From assembly GCA_030062745.1 (NCBI GenBank), contig CP099844.1, positions 25,916,596 through 25,980,595 of the forward strand: a DNA stretch of 64,000 nt, read 5' to 3'. Under the pieces are notes generated by a model that worked only from the letters and a program-made list of their open reading frames with translations, was not told where the DNA came from and did no database searches. The translations under genes and the position numbers were made by a program. This stretch comes from Capitulum mitella. Its lineage: Eukaryota > Arthropoda > Thecostraca > Pollicipedomorpha > Pollicipedidae. This document shows, piece after piece, positions 1 through 13,180 of this stretch (the stretch's first letter is position 1; every line of letters begins with the position of its first letter).

Positions 1-560
1 TTTACTCACGTGTATGTCGGTTCTGTCTCAGGTCATTCCAGGCTACGCCCTGACGTTTGTCCTGTGGCAAGTATAGATCAATCACAGGTCGTGTTAGGTC
101 AAACATGATAATTTCTTCTTGAGTTAATACGGTGTTAGTTTCGGGACCTGCGTCGCTGCCCTGTCCCGCAGACGGTCTGGCAATGTCTGGCGTGATCAGG
201 AAATAGGTCAGGTCACGTCATCGGCGTCTTCACCAGCTCTCGACGCCTGTGCTTCGACCCTTCCGTCACTTTAACCGAAATTAAGGTTACTTCAGGTCAC
301 TCCCTGGTTTCCTCAGGAAGTTTACGGTCATGCCATGTCACGGCTGACCGGTTCTTCGACGGGCGCGCTAATCCCAGATGATGCCGTATCTAGCCATGTC
401 TGGTCAGGTCGGAACATGTCAGGTTAGATCAGGCCAGGTCAGAACCTGTTATATCAGGTCACATCAAGTCAGGCTGTATTGTGTTAGACTAGGCCAAGTT
501 ATAAAGGGCAGGTCAGGTTAGATCTAATCAGGTCAGGTTATATAAGGTTAGATCAGGTCA
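1..560. repeat. AGGTCA-rich degenerate repeat field
   Basis: The stretch is dominated by irregular repeats of AGGTCA, AGGTTA and GGCCAGGTC-like hexamers, densest at 400-560, where many copies follow each other head to tail with 0-5 bp spacing. No reading frame of note runs through it. AGGTCA is also the canonical nuclear-receptor half-site, but a degenerate simple satellite explains the pattern equally well. Confidence 0.6.
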
Positions 561-715
561 GGCCAGGTGAGGAGAGGACAGGGCGGGACAGAGCAAGGAA
601 AAGCAATGCAGGGCAGGACAGAGTAGATCAGGACAGGGCGGGACAGGGTAGGGTAGGCTAGTGCGGGGCAGGACAGGGCAGGACAGGACAGGACAGGACA
701 GGACAGGACAGTGCG
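561..715. repeat. GGACA / GGGACAG minisatellite
   Basis: Short G-rich units (GGACAG, GGGCAGGACA) continue from the AGGTCA field and become a clean GGACA array at about 669-712. Translations across it are repetitive Pro/Cys/Leu strings and are not proteins. Confidence 0.75.
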
Positions 716-1536
716 GGCCGGCTGGTGGGCCGCTCGACCGATGCCACCGCCCGGCGCCGGCCGAGCGGCTTCCTCGGCCGGCCGGTCGCCAGTAATTGCC
801 AGTGGCCGCTCCCATGATGACAGGGTGGCCGGGCGCTGGGAACCGACACCTTTTTGTCGACGGCGGCGGCCGCCGGTCGTCCATTACACCCAGGAACGAC
901 GCAGGGGGAGTCCGGACCGCCTCACACACACAAAAACACACACGCACACACAAGCAGCCTAATGACGCGACGAGGGTCATTATAGGACCAGGGCAGTTGA
1001 TTTGAGTACTCGCATGCACGTAGGCGCTAGTCACTAAGCCACCCAGGTGTTGTGAAAAGATGTTGTTTTCGTGCACGCATAGACAGGTTGCAATTACAGA
1101 CCTGCGATGTGCCCTACGTTCGCACATGGCGTCATGGCCGCATCCGCACATGTACGCATGCAGATGTGCGCACGACCATACAGGTAGTGGTCAACATTAA
1201 CTTAAACGCCAACGCAAAGACCGGCCGTCGAAGCGAAGCGCCCGAGGCTTCGGCGCCGAGCATCGGACGCGGTGTGATCAGACCCGTCAGCCGGCCGGAC
1301 CGAAGCGTTCTCTCCGGGCGGGCGGCGCGTGCCGGTGCAGGCCGTCGTGGTCGCCACGGACAGCTACCGACGACCCGACCGCTGCAGTTTCGTAAACCGG
1401 CCGAACGACCGGCGCGATCGGCCGGCCCGGCGCCGAATCTGGGCGGGCCGTGGCCGGGTTCGACCGGCGCCTGTTGCCGGCCCTCGGTCGGGGCCCGCCG
1501 CCGGGTCAGCCGCCGGTGGGTAAGAGCCTGGCCCGA
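716..1536. other. GC-rich islands, no gene seen
   Basis: Two CpG-dense patches (about 716-900 and 1210-1520) rich in GGCCGG flank a short (AC)n tract near 925-955. The open frames here exist only because stop codons are rare in GC-rich DNA. They have no recognisable domains and open in several frames at once. Confidence 0.5.
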
Positions 1537-1795
1537 CGACAGGTCACTGACAGATGGTCAGAGCGTGGCCCGATGTCAGGTCACTGTCGGATGGTCATAA
1601 TCTGTCCCGTGGTAACGTCAGCTGTCGGCCGTTAGAGCTGAACCCGATGTGAGGTCACTGACAAATGGTCATAACCTGGACCATGGTAACGTCAGCTGTC
1701 GGCCGTTAGAGCTGAACCCGATGTCAGGTCACTGACAAATGGTCATAACCTGGACCATGGTGACGTCAGCTGTCGGCGGCCGAAGCCCGACCCGA
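1537..1795. repeat. 74-bp tandem repeat, about 3 units
   Basis: The motif GGTAACGTCAGCTGTCGG recurs at 1611, 1685 and (as GGTGACGTCAG) 1759, exactly 74 bp apart. Between copies lie a conserved GTCACTGACAAATGGTCA-type block and an ATAACCTGGACCATG block. The first unit is more diverged than the other two. Each unit has a GTCACTGAC-like half-palindrome and an ACGTCAG (CRE-like) core. Confidence 0.85.
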
Positions 1796-4187
1796 GATCA
1801 GGTTAGCTGTCGGGGGTCATATCTTTTCATATCATATCGGGGGTCATATCATACCCGATTTCAGGCCAGCTGTTAAATGCTTAGAGCGCGGCGTGAAACC
1901 AGACAGCTGTCAGATACTCGACGCCCGTCACACCAGGTCCCGACTTGAAGTCAGGTCAGCCTTCAGGTGGTTCGCAACCTGACCTGTCGCCAGGTCGGGT
2001 GCCGGATGTTAGGACCTGGCTGAACGCCAAGCTAGATGTTAGTGGGTCAGCCAGGCTGATCCGGGACAGGGGCCGTCGGCCGCGGCTACTCGTAGTTTTT
2101 GAAGGGCAAGCACGTGATCCTGTCGACGCTCATCACGTCCATCGCGCAGCTGAACGTCTGAACACGGGAGCGTCGGGCATTTGTGTCTGCTAAGCGCAAG
2201 GCAGATGGTCAGAGCTGCTGTGCTTGTTTGGTGTCGTCCGCGGTGCACTAGGTACGGTGCGATGAGGTCGACAGCTGTCCGGAAGATGGAAGCAAGCTGC
2301 TGCGTTTATTGCCGGACAGAGTGGGTTTTGGTGTAGATCAATGCAGACATACAGTACAGATGCGACTATGTCCATTTTGAAGCGGGTCTCTGGGTCTGCT
2401 GCAGTCTATCTCAACATAGCTCGGGATGGAAAGGTGTTTTGGTGTAATCCAGTGAAGCGACTGCACCAAGGACGTTCTGCAGTTGCAGGAGGTCTAGCGG
2501 TCACTGGTGGTCAGACTGTTTTCTTTTTCATCTCGTGATGCTCGCTTAAGATGGGACAGGCACAGATCACTGTGTTGTTCTTCGGCCTCGGCATTGGCGA
2601 TCTGCGCAATGCGAACCCAGGACACTCAGACACTCAGTGCCACCATTGTCATCCTCTGGGATTGAAAATGCGAAAGGTGATAGTCAGGCTCAGTTTGTTT
2701 TTCCCCTATCATCTGATACTGGCAAAGCGACGGTTTCCACTGCTAAGCCCATACGGGTTGCATGCATGTGACGCATTGTGTATGATTCCGTCCCGACAAG
2801 TCTCAGAATCAGTTCCAGACGTGATTTTTTTACGAACAACACGAATGGATGCGGCAAAAACTAAATTCCCGCACGAGCACCACCAAGAGATGCCTCCGTA
2901 TTGAGCCATGGTATCGGGGCCGACGATTCGGCCCGTCATACCGCACCACTCTGCCGTCACCAAGCCGTGTTTGTGACGTCGCTGTCGGGACGGGTCACTC
3001 AGCTGATTGCAGATCGCCCCCCCCCCCACCGGACTTACCACCGCGTCGAGCCAGAGGCCGCGGCAAACCCGAGCTCGGCCGGAGATCGTCGCATTGATCT
3101 CCGATAAATGTTGCGGATTAAAATGACGCGGCGATGTTTCGGTCTGACACCTCGCGACAGTTGCGACAGATCTTGTCTGCGACACACTTCGAGGAACGTA
3201 ACTTCACACATTTCGTCTCACGGAACCACGGGATCGTCCGAGAAGGCGCCCTTGGTCGACACGACGTCCGGGGACTTCGCTGAGGCCGTTGGTCGAATAT
3301 TAAAGCCCGCAAGAAGAGCCGAGCCTCGGATCACGCGGACGCATTCTACATCCTGGAGTGGGACAGCAACCCGTAAACTCGCCCCCGGCTGAATGGGCTT
3401 CCCGGAATTTGCGGAGAATGACGTCGCAAAAGGCAGGGCAAGTTGCCATGTCCACTCGCCTTCAATACATTCCCATCCATATTTTCCTCGTGATTGGCGA
3501 TGGATAGCACCTTATCAGGTCACACAACGGGGATTACGACGCTGAAATATTCATGGAGAGGCCCGACTTTCAACGTGACCAGAAGCACGAAAAGAAGACA
3601 TTAGGTCTAACGGGCAGGCCTCCATGCGAGCTGCAGTCATGACCAGGCAGGACCGGAGACTCCAGATAGTCACCACCGCCGCCGCCGCGGCCACTGCCCG
3701 GCAACAGCTCAGCCGCACGCCGGCCGCCGACCGGCCGGGTGAAAGCCCGGTGGCAGACCAGTCTGCTCGCGCCGCCACCGCCAATCGGGGGGGGGGGGGG
3801 CGTTCTGTGGTCGCGAGACCCGCCGTCGTGCGACTACCCTGTGCCGCGGCCGTGCCGTCTGGCCGCCCTGTGCCGCGGCTCGGCGCCGGCCGGCAGCGTA
3901 CGTCAGCTGTGGCCGCCGTGCCGGCCGCGGAAGCTCGATCGCACGGGGCTGCGTGGGACTTCCGGGCGGCTTCTTTATGGGATCGGCCGTGACGCCTCGC
4001 GCCACGAAGAGAGTCCACTGACGCAGCGACACAGGGCGGTCAGCCGACACCTCACCATGGGACAATCCGGCCGAGACCACGCGAGACGGGGAATGTGGCC
4101 GGCAGAGTCACCCGACGCTCTCCCGCCGCGCGTGACCAGCTGGAGAGGGCTTTGGTCAAGAGCAGATCTGATGAATGCCGCCTGATA
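1796..4187. other. Intergenic, no gene seen
   Basis: No domain or exon with credible splice sites was found. The stretch contains a poly-C run near 3018, a CpG-rich patch at about 3660-3990 and a poly-G run near 3786. Long frames in the patch are open on both strands and look like composition artefacts. Confidence 0.4.
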
Positions 4188-4352
4188 CAGAGGCGCGGCC
4201 AAGGGGGTCCGGGGGCCTGCCCCCCCCCCTTAGACTCGCAGTTTTTGCGAAAACCATTGCACATCGTCTTCTGGCAGGCGGTTTTCGTATGATTTCAGTT
4301 CACCCTGAGCTCCAGGCCCCCCACCCTTAAGAAAACCCTGGATGCGCCCCTG
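4188..4352. mobile_element. hAT-like MITE (165 bp)
   Basis: The left end reads CAGAGGCGCGGCCAAGG and the right end, read on the other strand, CAGGGGCGCATCCAGGG: imperfect terminal inverted repeats starting CAG. Flanks are GCCTGATA on the left and GCATGGTA on the right, six of eight matching, as expected for a decayed 8-bp target-site duplication. CAG termini with 8-bp duplications are the hallmark of the hAT superfamily. There is no transposase inside, so it is non-autonomous. A poly-C run lies next to the left repeat. Confidence 0.7.
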
Positions 4353-5848
4353 GCATGGTATCGCTGCTTCTTGTTAACCGTTTCACAGCACGACTTCGAA
4401 GTAACGGACTAGGGTTTGACTTGCAGAGTAGATAACAGTTTTCAGGCTTCGGAATGTTAAGCTTGGAAAAGGGTTGAGGGATCAGCCATTGTACGTGCTT
4501 CGTGGGCTAATGCGAAGCGACTAGTGATAATGGAGTATAGAATAATTTGCGCTGGTGTTATGAGTGATCTCACGATACCCCATGTATTTTCTATTCTGAC
4601 TCAAATCAATTTGCCGGAAAATAAAGATAGCCTTATGATGCAGAACGGCCTACTGTATCGCTAGCAATCAGCTCGCTTAATATTGACCAATCTTATTTCA
4701 CTGCGGGGCCAGCAGGCCTTGAGGACGTTGACAATGGCGCCCAGCCCCCTGAAGATGCGTCGAGCGAAGGCTGAGTGACCGATTACTTCCCGTCAGACTG
4801 CAGGCTCGTCTTACAGCACGTCCTCAGCTGAGGGCCTTCCCTCTGGTCGCACGACCACGTCCTGTCGGACGACGCAGCGGCCGTCTGCGGCGCGCAGCCG
4901 GGCCCTGACCGGCCGGCCGGCACGTGACCCGGCACAGCCGGCACACGGAGCTGCCGACAGGTTCCCGGCGTCTGGCGGAGCGGAGGATCGCCGACATGGA
5001 TCTCGACCGAGTGTCTGCAGGTTCTCGGAAAGCATCATCACTCGGCAGGCGACCGGGGAGTCGGGCCTGCCGCGGGATGTCGCAGCCCGGGAGATAGCGG
5101 GGAGTTGAGAGCGAATCGGACCTCTTGCAGGAGATCCCAGTCCAGTCAGCACGTGATTGAGCTGCCTCAAAAAGTACGGCCATCGTATGAGGCGTAGTAT
5201 ACATATGCGTTCGTACCTATGGGCTACCTTTTGGCCATCAGAGGACCACGGCAGTCTGCGGCAGAGCAGCAGGTCCCGAGTTAGTGGGAACAGCTTATTT
5301 ACACCTTTCGTGTCGACCAAGTAAGATGTAGTTTTTTACGAATTTGGTCTGAGTGGGTGCTTGAGTCATGCCAGGGATCGGAGCCCGTGCTCACAGCTTG
5401 TTGCATAGTCTCCGATCCCACATCTGATCCAGCAACTCCAGGCGCCAACAGTGCGACAGGACCGTATTGTAATCAGCATGACCCTACATTGGCCAGCTAC
5501 CAGCTGACAAGGTCCGCAGGCGAAATATCGAGCGCCGGGCCACTCGAACATGCCTTGCTGGGACAGGGAAACGAGCGCTCCAACCAAGCTGCCGATCACG
5601 GTAATGACCAACCCATTTCCCACATTCTATCAAACCGCACAGCATTTCAGTTGGTCGGCACTTAGAAATCAATAATAGCCATAGCAGCGATCACACTCCT
5701 CCCGCCAGATGTCGCCGGCTCATAAGCTCATCAGTGGCTCGCCCCAGCTCCGTCAGCAGCCGTCAGAAGCCCGCTCTGGATCCACCGGCCAGTCGCCGTG
5801 GCGCTGGGTCGGTCAGTACACCCGGCAGCCGGCGGGGGCGGCCTGCGT

Positions 5849-5880
<32 letters not shown>

Positions 5881-6823
5881 TCCATTATGCATGGCCGGCG
5901 CGGCGGGCGCGACCGGGTCGCCGGTGAAACCGCCGGCGCGCGGCCGCGACAGGCGCCAGGACCGGCCGGCGCGGCGGCGGCACGCGGCCCGGGTCGGCAC
6001 CGCGCAGCGACACGGCCGCCGGCGGCGGAGCCTGCGCCGCACCCGGTGAAAGCCTGGAACCCGAGCCTCTCGGCCTGGGGGCCTGTCGCGCCCCAGGGAG
6101 AGGTCAGTCACCCTCCGTCGGCTCCTGACCGTGCTCCTGTGTCAACAAGGTAGTACCGACGACAGGTTTGGTCATCCTCCTTCGTCCCACACGCGCTGAC
6201 TGGCTGCTAGGTTTCTGAACTACTTACTATGAACTGGGAGCCTTGTGAATACAGTGCTACAGTGCACTGTGTAGGTAAACGGACCACCTCCAAATAATGG
6301 GAATGGGCTCGCCTTAACGTGTAGTTAACCAGTACAATCCAATGGGAGGAAGAACGACGCATAACGTAGTACAATACAAGCCTTGCTGGCTTACTGTTCG
6401 AACTAGCACTGCCCATAGGCGTTCATTTTTTCCATGCCTCATATCCGTCGCTGATCGAGTACTTTTGCATACGGATGTGTGTTCATGACATTCCATTACC
6501 GGTGAGTGTATGTTCGGGTCACTCCATTCCCGGTAAGTGAGCGTTCGGATATTTCAGTTCCAGGTGACTTCACGTTCCGCTTACTCCACTCCAGGGGGAT
6601 GTCTTCAGGTTAGTCGACTCCCGGTGAGTGTGTGTGTGCGTGTGTGTGAAGAGCCAGCTGGCAGTGCGATGCGTGGGCGGCTCAGAGGCCGGCCGTACGC
6701 ACACCGGAGCTCGTGCCGGCCGGCCGACCACGTGTGGGTGTCCGGCAGAGGGCGGGAGGACGGCGGCCCGGCCACTCTGTCACAGCGGCGGCGACGCCCG
6801 CCCACACATCAGGCCTGCTGTGT
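4353..6823. other. Intergenic with CpG-rich patches and a (CCG)n run
   Basis: GC-rich patches lie at about 4840-5010 and 5700-6110. The second carries an uninterrupted (CCG)n run near 5848-5880. Translations give Arg/Ala/Pro-rich strings in all frames with no domain. A short (GT)n tract is at about 6628-6645. Confidence 0.4.
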
Positions 6824-6883
<60 letters not shown>

Positions 6884-6906
6884 AGAGAGAGAGAGGGAGA
6901 GGGAGA
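6824..6906. repeat. (AG)n microsatellite
   Basis: About 50 bp of pure AG dinucleotide is followed by impure GAGAGGG. A GAGAG tract could bind a GAGA-factor-like protein, but nothing nearby shows that it is regulatory. Confidence 0.95.
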
Positions 6907-8466
6907 GGGGGAGATGGAGAGAAAAAAAGCGACGAAGGCACGTCACACGTCATGCTGGTAGCTTACGTTATGACATTATAGCTTACGTTACACAATCACA
7001 CAACGCCTCTAGTTCAGGAGACAAGTGCTTTGCACGCCGAGGTAAACAAGTCTTGATGACCATGGACTGTTTTAAAAATGAGCTTCCTGGTTGAATTGTG
7101 TCAATAATTGGGGTTCTTCTGTTTCATTATTACATCTGCCATTCTGTATGCTGCATACGTAGGATATTAGCAGCAAGACGCATATTTGGCCAAATATTCT
7201 GCGTGGCTAGTTCTAGACCTGGTCTCTCTCAGTCCGCATACGCACCTCAGGTGGAATCGATGGCGCCGATCCCGCCGGCAATATCTGACGGGTCGTCTCG
7301 TCTAGCCGACGTATCGAGCGCTGAACCCAGCCGAGAGCCGCTCCACGTCGCAAACGACCAGTCGGCGATATCACACGGACACACGCGTCACGAGGATCTT
7401 CGTGCTCGCATGCACACACCGTGTCGACACCACCAGGCCCGGCACCCGACTGCGGGGATCACTTGTGCGGACCGTCCCCCACGTGATTCACACAGCACGA
7501 ATAATGGCTTCCTTCGTCACACTGAAGCCATGCGCTGCCTCGCACGGCAGCTGCACGCTGTCCCGCCTCGGGACACACTCGATCCCAAATTCGCACACAC
7601 AACACACCTGGGACTGGCCCCCGGTATTCTCCCACCGGGCCCCGGCGTAATCCTTGGCCTCTTCAAAGCGATCACCGCCGTGCTGCTATAAATCGCTCGC
7701 CGACGGTCGCTCTGCCAGTCGGTATTGTTGGAGGAGCCACCACCTGGCGGTGCCGGCTCGTGCCGTGCCGGTCGGTCGGCCCGCTGTCGGAGCGGCTGAT
7801 CGCAGCGCCCTCCCTCGGCCACCGTCGGCGCTCGACTGCGCCGCTCGGCCGCCCCGTGCTCGGCCAGCCCGCCGCCGTCATTTTCACAGCTCTCTGTCGG
7901 GACGGCCTCCCCCGCGGCGCGCAGTCGACTCGCCCACGACTCCTGGCGCGCCGCTGGCCGGCCCGTGCACGTCGGCATTGATCGGGCCGGCGGGCACGGC
8001 CGGCCGGCCGGTCCTGGCGCCGCCGCTCCGTCCGGCCGCCCTCTCAGATTGCATGATTCGTCGGCGTTTTATCGGCGGCCGGGCCTTGATTACACGGCGC
8101 CGGCCCTTATTTATGCGGCCTATTGAAGGCGGCCGGAGAATGCCAGGACCGGTGAGCGGCGAGCGCCCGGCGGCCGTCCCCCGCAGCGCCCGGTCCTGAC
8201 GCGGCGGTCGCCAGCTGCTACCTGAATCCCCTGGGTGAGGCCCTCCGCCATTTTCCTAATGAAGACCGACGGAGGAGGGCCTCCCCGCCAGGAGCCGTCC
8301 TTGACGCCAGGCCATAGGGTGTGGGGATTTGAAATCAATGGCTATCTCCATGAAGGTAGTATGGATGAGTCAGTTGTTAATCGTTCATCACTTGTTACAC
8401 ACACAGCAAATGCATCGTGCTTTCCGAACAGCAGTCTGTGGTACCACCTAGCCTCATTCAACATCT
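6907..8466. other. Intergenic with a CpG-rich patch and TATA-like motif
   Basis: A CpG-rich block spans about 7730-8200. At 7685 a TATAAATCG motif is followed about 28 bp downstream by a CCAGTCGG Inr-like motif, a spacing compatible with an arthropod core promoter. No exon with domain content follows, so this is a weak promoter candidate only. Confidence 0.3.
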
Positions 8467-8628
8467 CCGGCTCCAACTCCTGCAGTCCCTGCCCTCCCCA
8501 TCTCCGACGCCTGCCGTCTTCGTCCTTCCCGGCTCCGACTCCTGCTGTCTCTGTCCTCCCCCGGCTCCGACTCCTGCCGTCTCCATCCTCCCCAGCTCCG
8601 ACTCCTGCCGTCTCCGCCCTTTCCCGTT
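8467..8628. repeat. 31-33-bp minisatellite, about 5 units
   Basis: Units begin GGCTCCGACTCCTGCCGTCT and recur at about 8469, 8500, 8531, 8563 and 8594, so the period is 31-33 bp. The repeat is pyrimidine-rich on the plus strand. Both strands stay open through it, giving repetitive peptides that are not taken as genes. Confidence 0.85.
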
Positions 8629-11600
8629 CCGCCTTCGGCAACAGCACCTTATCAAAACCTCATCACATGTTCCGCAGTGTCTGCCGGGCCATTTCAGCCT
8701 GCGCCGGCGGCGGCGTCGACGACAGACAGATTAAAACCCCAATGATCGGCTGACGTCTGGCTATGACCTCGTTCTGAATCGTCCGAGCTCAGATCTTGCG
8801 AGGAAGGTCCACTCAGCCGCCTTGCCACTGCACGTCCCGCCCGCGGCCCGCTCCGCTCTTCCAGCACACCTGGTCGGGTCGCGTACCCGGCCTGCTGGGC
8901 CCGCTCCGCCCCTTACGTCTGCTTCTGGGGTCGCGTACCCAGGCTGCAGCCGGTGTCTGATGTTCTCTGCGGCCCGGCAATGCAGGTCGCCGAGCACGGC
9001 GCGGGAGCGTTGAACGCGGCGCACCCACACCGATGGCGCCCGGAATAAGTGACTGGAGCTTGGCTGGCGGCAGACGGGTTGGCCGTTGAACGTCCTCTTC
9101 GGTCATTTCAGCCGGTCCTGTGCGAGTTGTCTTTTACGGTGGCGTGCTTGGCCGTGGCAGCTCATCAGTCTTCGGTCTGCGCCAACTTACTGCTGCCTGA
9201 TATGTTTGCGACGCTGGGGACACAAGAGTCTATTAACTTTTTACAGACAAGTTTCTTTTATCTGCAGCTGCACGCCATGAGACCATCGGTGTGGCTCGTA
9301 CTGTTCATACTTGTGCCGCTGCCCCAGAGTGGCCAGTTCTGCAGGATCACCTCCCATGTTATGCTGTCGTGTGCAGGAGGGTTGCCCCAAGTGACCGAAC
9401 ACTCACAGCTCTGGTCATTCAAGCTGTCATACCACGAGGTTTACTCTTCTTCCTTGTCACAGCGTCACGTTCCTTAGTAATAGAGTGTGCGTTTAGGGAG
9501 AGCGTGACAGTGGATCTCGGTGACCTTATGGATGCATCAGCGAGCTGTGACCCAGGATAATGCCTTGCATTTGTCGTTGCCTTTGCGTTGAGGCCAAAAG
9601 TGCGTCGAGAACGGATGGACTAGCATGCTGAGACTTATGGAGCCTTCGCGTTCAGATGTGTTCAAGCCTTTTCGTCACAGCGACACGATTCATGCTGCTA
9701 CGCCATCGCATACGGTAGTTGGAAACCCTCTGCCCTCTGCGGACACGGCTGTGCCGTGACCTCTGCCGTGACCTCTGCCGTGTGCCTGCGCCGCCGCTCT
9801 GCCGACACGGCGGCCGCTCGCGGTACGTCCTGTCTGGGTGCGAGGGGTGCTGGTCGCCCGGGCAGACTCGCCGCTCCCTGTGCGCTGTTGCTGGACGGCG
9901 GCGGCGCCAAACCGGCCTCCAGCCGCCCCAGCCTCTGCCTCGGCTGACGATACCGCGCGGTCTGCACGCTGTCTCCGAGGCTCGGCCGCCGGCCGGTGCC
10001 GCCCTCTGCCGGCCGTCTGCCGGCCGCCGGCTGCTGTCTGCCGCGCGCAACGCTCCGCACGGGGCAGCAGCCGGCGGGTGCCGGACGCAGTGTCACGCCG
10101 GAGATGGCTGGCAGGTGAGGAGGTCGTCATCCTGCCTGGGGCCGAGGCTGCTCGCGGCCCAACTGGACGCGACCAGAAGACGATGATTGCACCATTGCTC
10201 GGAAATGGACACGTCGAGAGTCTCACTCGGAGGCAGTATCGAGCTGAAGCGGCCTGTGCGTTGCGCCTGTTACCCTCGCTTGACCTGACCTGACCCGTGC
10301 ACGTCCGTAACGGGCGACCCTGGACGCCACAAAGCGCCGGGAGCGCAGTTCTTCACTGCAAAGGGCGCCATCACGTGTGACGTCACGTCTCTCAACACAA
10401 ATAAACTGGCTGGTCGTCTGCCGTCAGTCCGCGGGCCGCTGAGGGGCGTCAGCCCCGCACGGCACAGGCCGGCGGCTCACCGGACACACGACTGACGCTC
10501 GTGATGGGTGAATTACGAGGGGAACGTCCAGCTCATAGGCATACCGTTCACAGTTGGTTACCCAGTACCATTAAACCTCGCGCTTATGTAATGGTAATGC
10601 AAAGCTTGATGGCATGGAAACAGGAGAAATGCAACTAACCAGGTAGATTTGCCAAAAACTCAAACACTTATGCTAAAAGTGAGGTTGACGATGATTTCGT
10701 ATCTGTCATTTAGGTTGCATCTCTTGGATGACTTGTAAGGGGCATAATTCGTCTGCACATTTATTAACAATTACTATATTGTAGTTATAAATATTACATA
10801 TGTAATGATTAGGTATCACAATGCGAATATTATGATTATTCCAAGCATGTCTCCTGCATAATTTGGAGCCATTTTACCCCAAATCTAATCGACGTCATTA
10901 AATGTTTTGGAGGTTATTCGAGGAAGCTGGTATGGTGTCGGTCCCTTTCTCTAAGTACGCCAGTTGTAAACTATACGAATTCAAAAGTTGTCACGAGCTT
11001 GTGTTGCCTGTAATCTACATGGCCTGATGACAACAAAAATATTTGTTCCGAAAAGTCTAAAAACGCATGCACAAAAACATCAGAAGTAAGCGTCAAAGAA
11101 GTCCATAAGATACGAATACATGTGAACAGCGATGAGTGCGTCGGGGATCCGTTCAGTAACAAGAAATGGATAATTTGGTCCGATCGATATGAAACAACAG
11201 ATACCTCGGTCCATGGTTCTCACAGGAAGGGCATGGGAGTCAGCCGCCTCTTCGTTCTACCAGCGTTTGTGACCCAGCAGTCAGCTGATTGTCAACCACG
11301 TCACAACGGACGATGACGAGCTATCAAATTTGCCTATCGATAGGGTACGTAGCGTGACGCAAAATGCATCTCCGATTCATGTTCATGCAGTTCACGATGC
11401 GGCTTCGCAAATCGCATAAGAAGTAATCAGATGAGATTTTTGATTGTTTTATCCAGCTGACAGCACGTGCTTTGGGTCGCAGTGCGCCTCCCCCTCTCAG
11501 TCGCAGCCAGAGTTTGCGTCTCTGCGGCCAGTTTGTATGGAAACGCGGGATTCCGCGTCAGAGGCGCATTACCTCAACAATGAAGCCAATATTGGCATCT

Positions 11601-12974
11601 CGGCCCGCCACTATGCTAATGATCAGCTCATTCGCCCACGCTTTGATATGCAGATGCATTGGAATTGCAGCCGCAAGAAGCGGTGGTCGTCGGGCGGACT
11701 CAGCCGAGCTTTACTCGGCGGACTGCCGAGGGGCGGGCGATTGTTGATGCTGAGCCCGTGCAAGCGAGTCAATGGGTACAGATTGGCCTGGGTGGGACGG
11801 CTGGAGAGCCTGTTAATGGTCCAGTGCAGGGGTCAGTGCGCTCTGTTTCGGGGCGATATTGTTTGATTCGGCCCGAGATCGGCTCCTGTACTTTTCTACC
11901 GATGCCCGCAACGGGATTTTGAAGGGGATCGGGTATGGAAGTCGTTTTACAGACGCTACCTACGTTTTCGGTTGCTCCTGCATATATGTGTGCGGTGGTT
12001 CTCATGACCAGCTGAATGTCTCTGTTAACCCAGTACTTTTAAAAATGGCGCTGAATATATTTACTGTGCTGGAAGAGAACGTCTTGAAATCACATGCAAG
12101 CTTGGATATAAGGAAATTTACTTTTTAGATTGACGTAAAATTGCAATGTGGCACCTTGCAAACGCAAGTGGCTGCAACAGCTGGATTCGGTAAACTGTGA
12201 CAATATGCAGTTTTGCGGCAAAATTGATGGAAATATGATATGCTGTGTAGTAATGACAAGCCGATTTTATTTACGTTTTTGTGCGAAATGCAGCCTTTTT
12301 AATGACTGTCGTTTTATTGCTGAATGAGGACAATGACCTCTTGTTGTCTCATACCTTCCCATATCGGTGACTCCCCATGTTTTTTTCCTCTTTTTTTGTA
12401 AGGGCAACCTTAAGCACCAGCTGCTGGGGGACAACACAGTCGCAGAAACCTGCAACAGGGGAGGTAAGTGAATGTCCTCATTAATTTGGTTAATTGTTAA
12501 CATTAGGCCTTAGGCGCCGCAGGAAAGAATCGTCTCGGCACCTGACCATATCCCACTACCTTCCGCTTTTTGGGGTCTGCTGTGATGCTGCCTGGAGAGC
12601 CTCCTTCTATGTTTCGAAACCGGTGTCGGAGGCCTGCTCCAAGCATCAGTAATTTCCGAATGGACCTCATTTGGTCTTCATTGACTCAGCTGTAGAAGTG
12701 CACATGTCGTAATTGGTAACGAACCCGTCTTCATCACCGGCACTAGTACTGAACGGCCCGCACCAGCGCAAAAATCCCCCTCCCCCTCTGCCGGCGGCCG
12801 TCGGCTCGTCGTCGGTGTCGACGTTGGCCACGTGCCACGCAGCCGGCGGCACGAGACAAAACATGCGGTTAGGGGAGGGAGACCGTCGCGCGCCGCTGAC
12901 AGAAAGCGCGCGAAGACTGCAGGACCGAGACGGAACGGGCAGTAACTCGGGGCCGACTGACGGTGACGGTCCTG
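8629..12974. other. Intergenic, GC-rich then AT-rich, no gene seen
   Basis: CpG-rich patches lie at about 8800-9020 and 9740-10110. The latter contains two copies of a TGCCGTGACC motif near 9752. From about 10,500 to 11,460 the sequence turns AT-rich. No splice-flanked coding block, RNA gene or transposase motif was recognised. Confidence 0.4.
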
Positions 12975-13180
12975 TCCCACCGACGACGGTGGGACAGGAA
13001 CGCAACGGATGGGGGCGGACTGGCAGCGAGACAGGAACGGAACCGACAGGGACTGGGGGCGGACTGGCAGCGAGACAGGAACGGAACCGACAGGGACTGG
13101 CGGCGGACTGACGATGGGACGGAAGCGGAACGGACAGGGATTGCGGGCGGACTGATAGTAGGACAGGGACCGGACGACAG
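12975..13180. repeat. 44-bp tandem repeat, about 4.5 units
   Basis: The motif TGGCAGCGAGACAGGAACGG occurs at 13,021 and again at 13,065, giving a 44-bp period. Diverged units with GGACAGG and GGCGGACTG blocks lie on both sides. Open frames across it are repetitive and differ between strands. Confidence 0.85.

Noticed and set aside
6824..6906. GAGA tract as a Polycomb response element
   Set aside because: A GAGAG run alone is only a microsatellite. No clustered PHO-like sites were evident, and it is 40 kb from the Polycomb gene.
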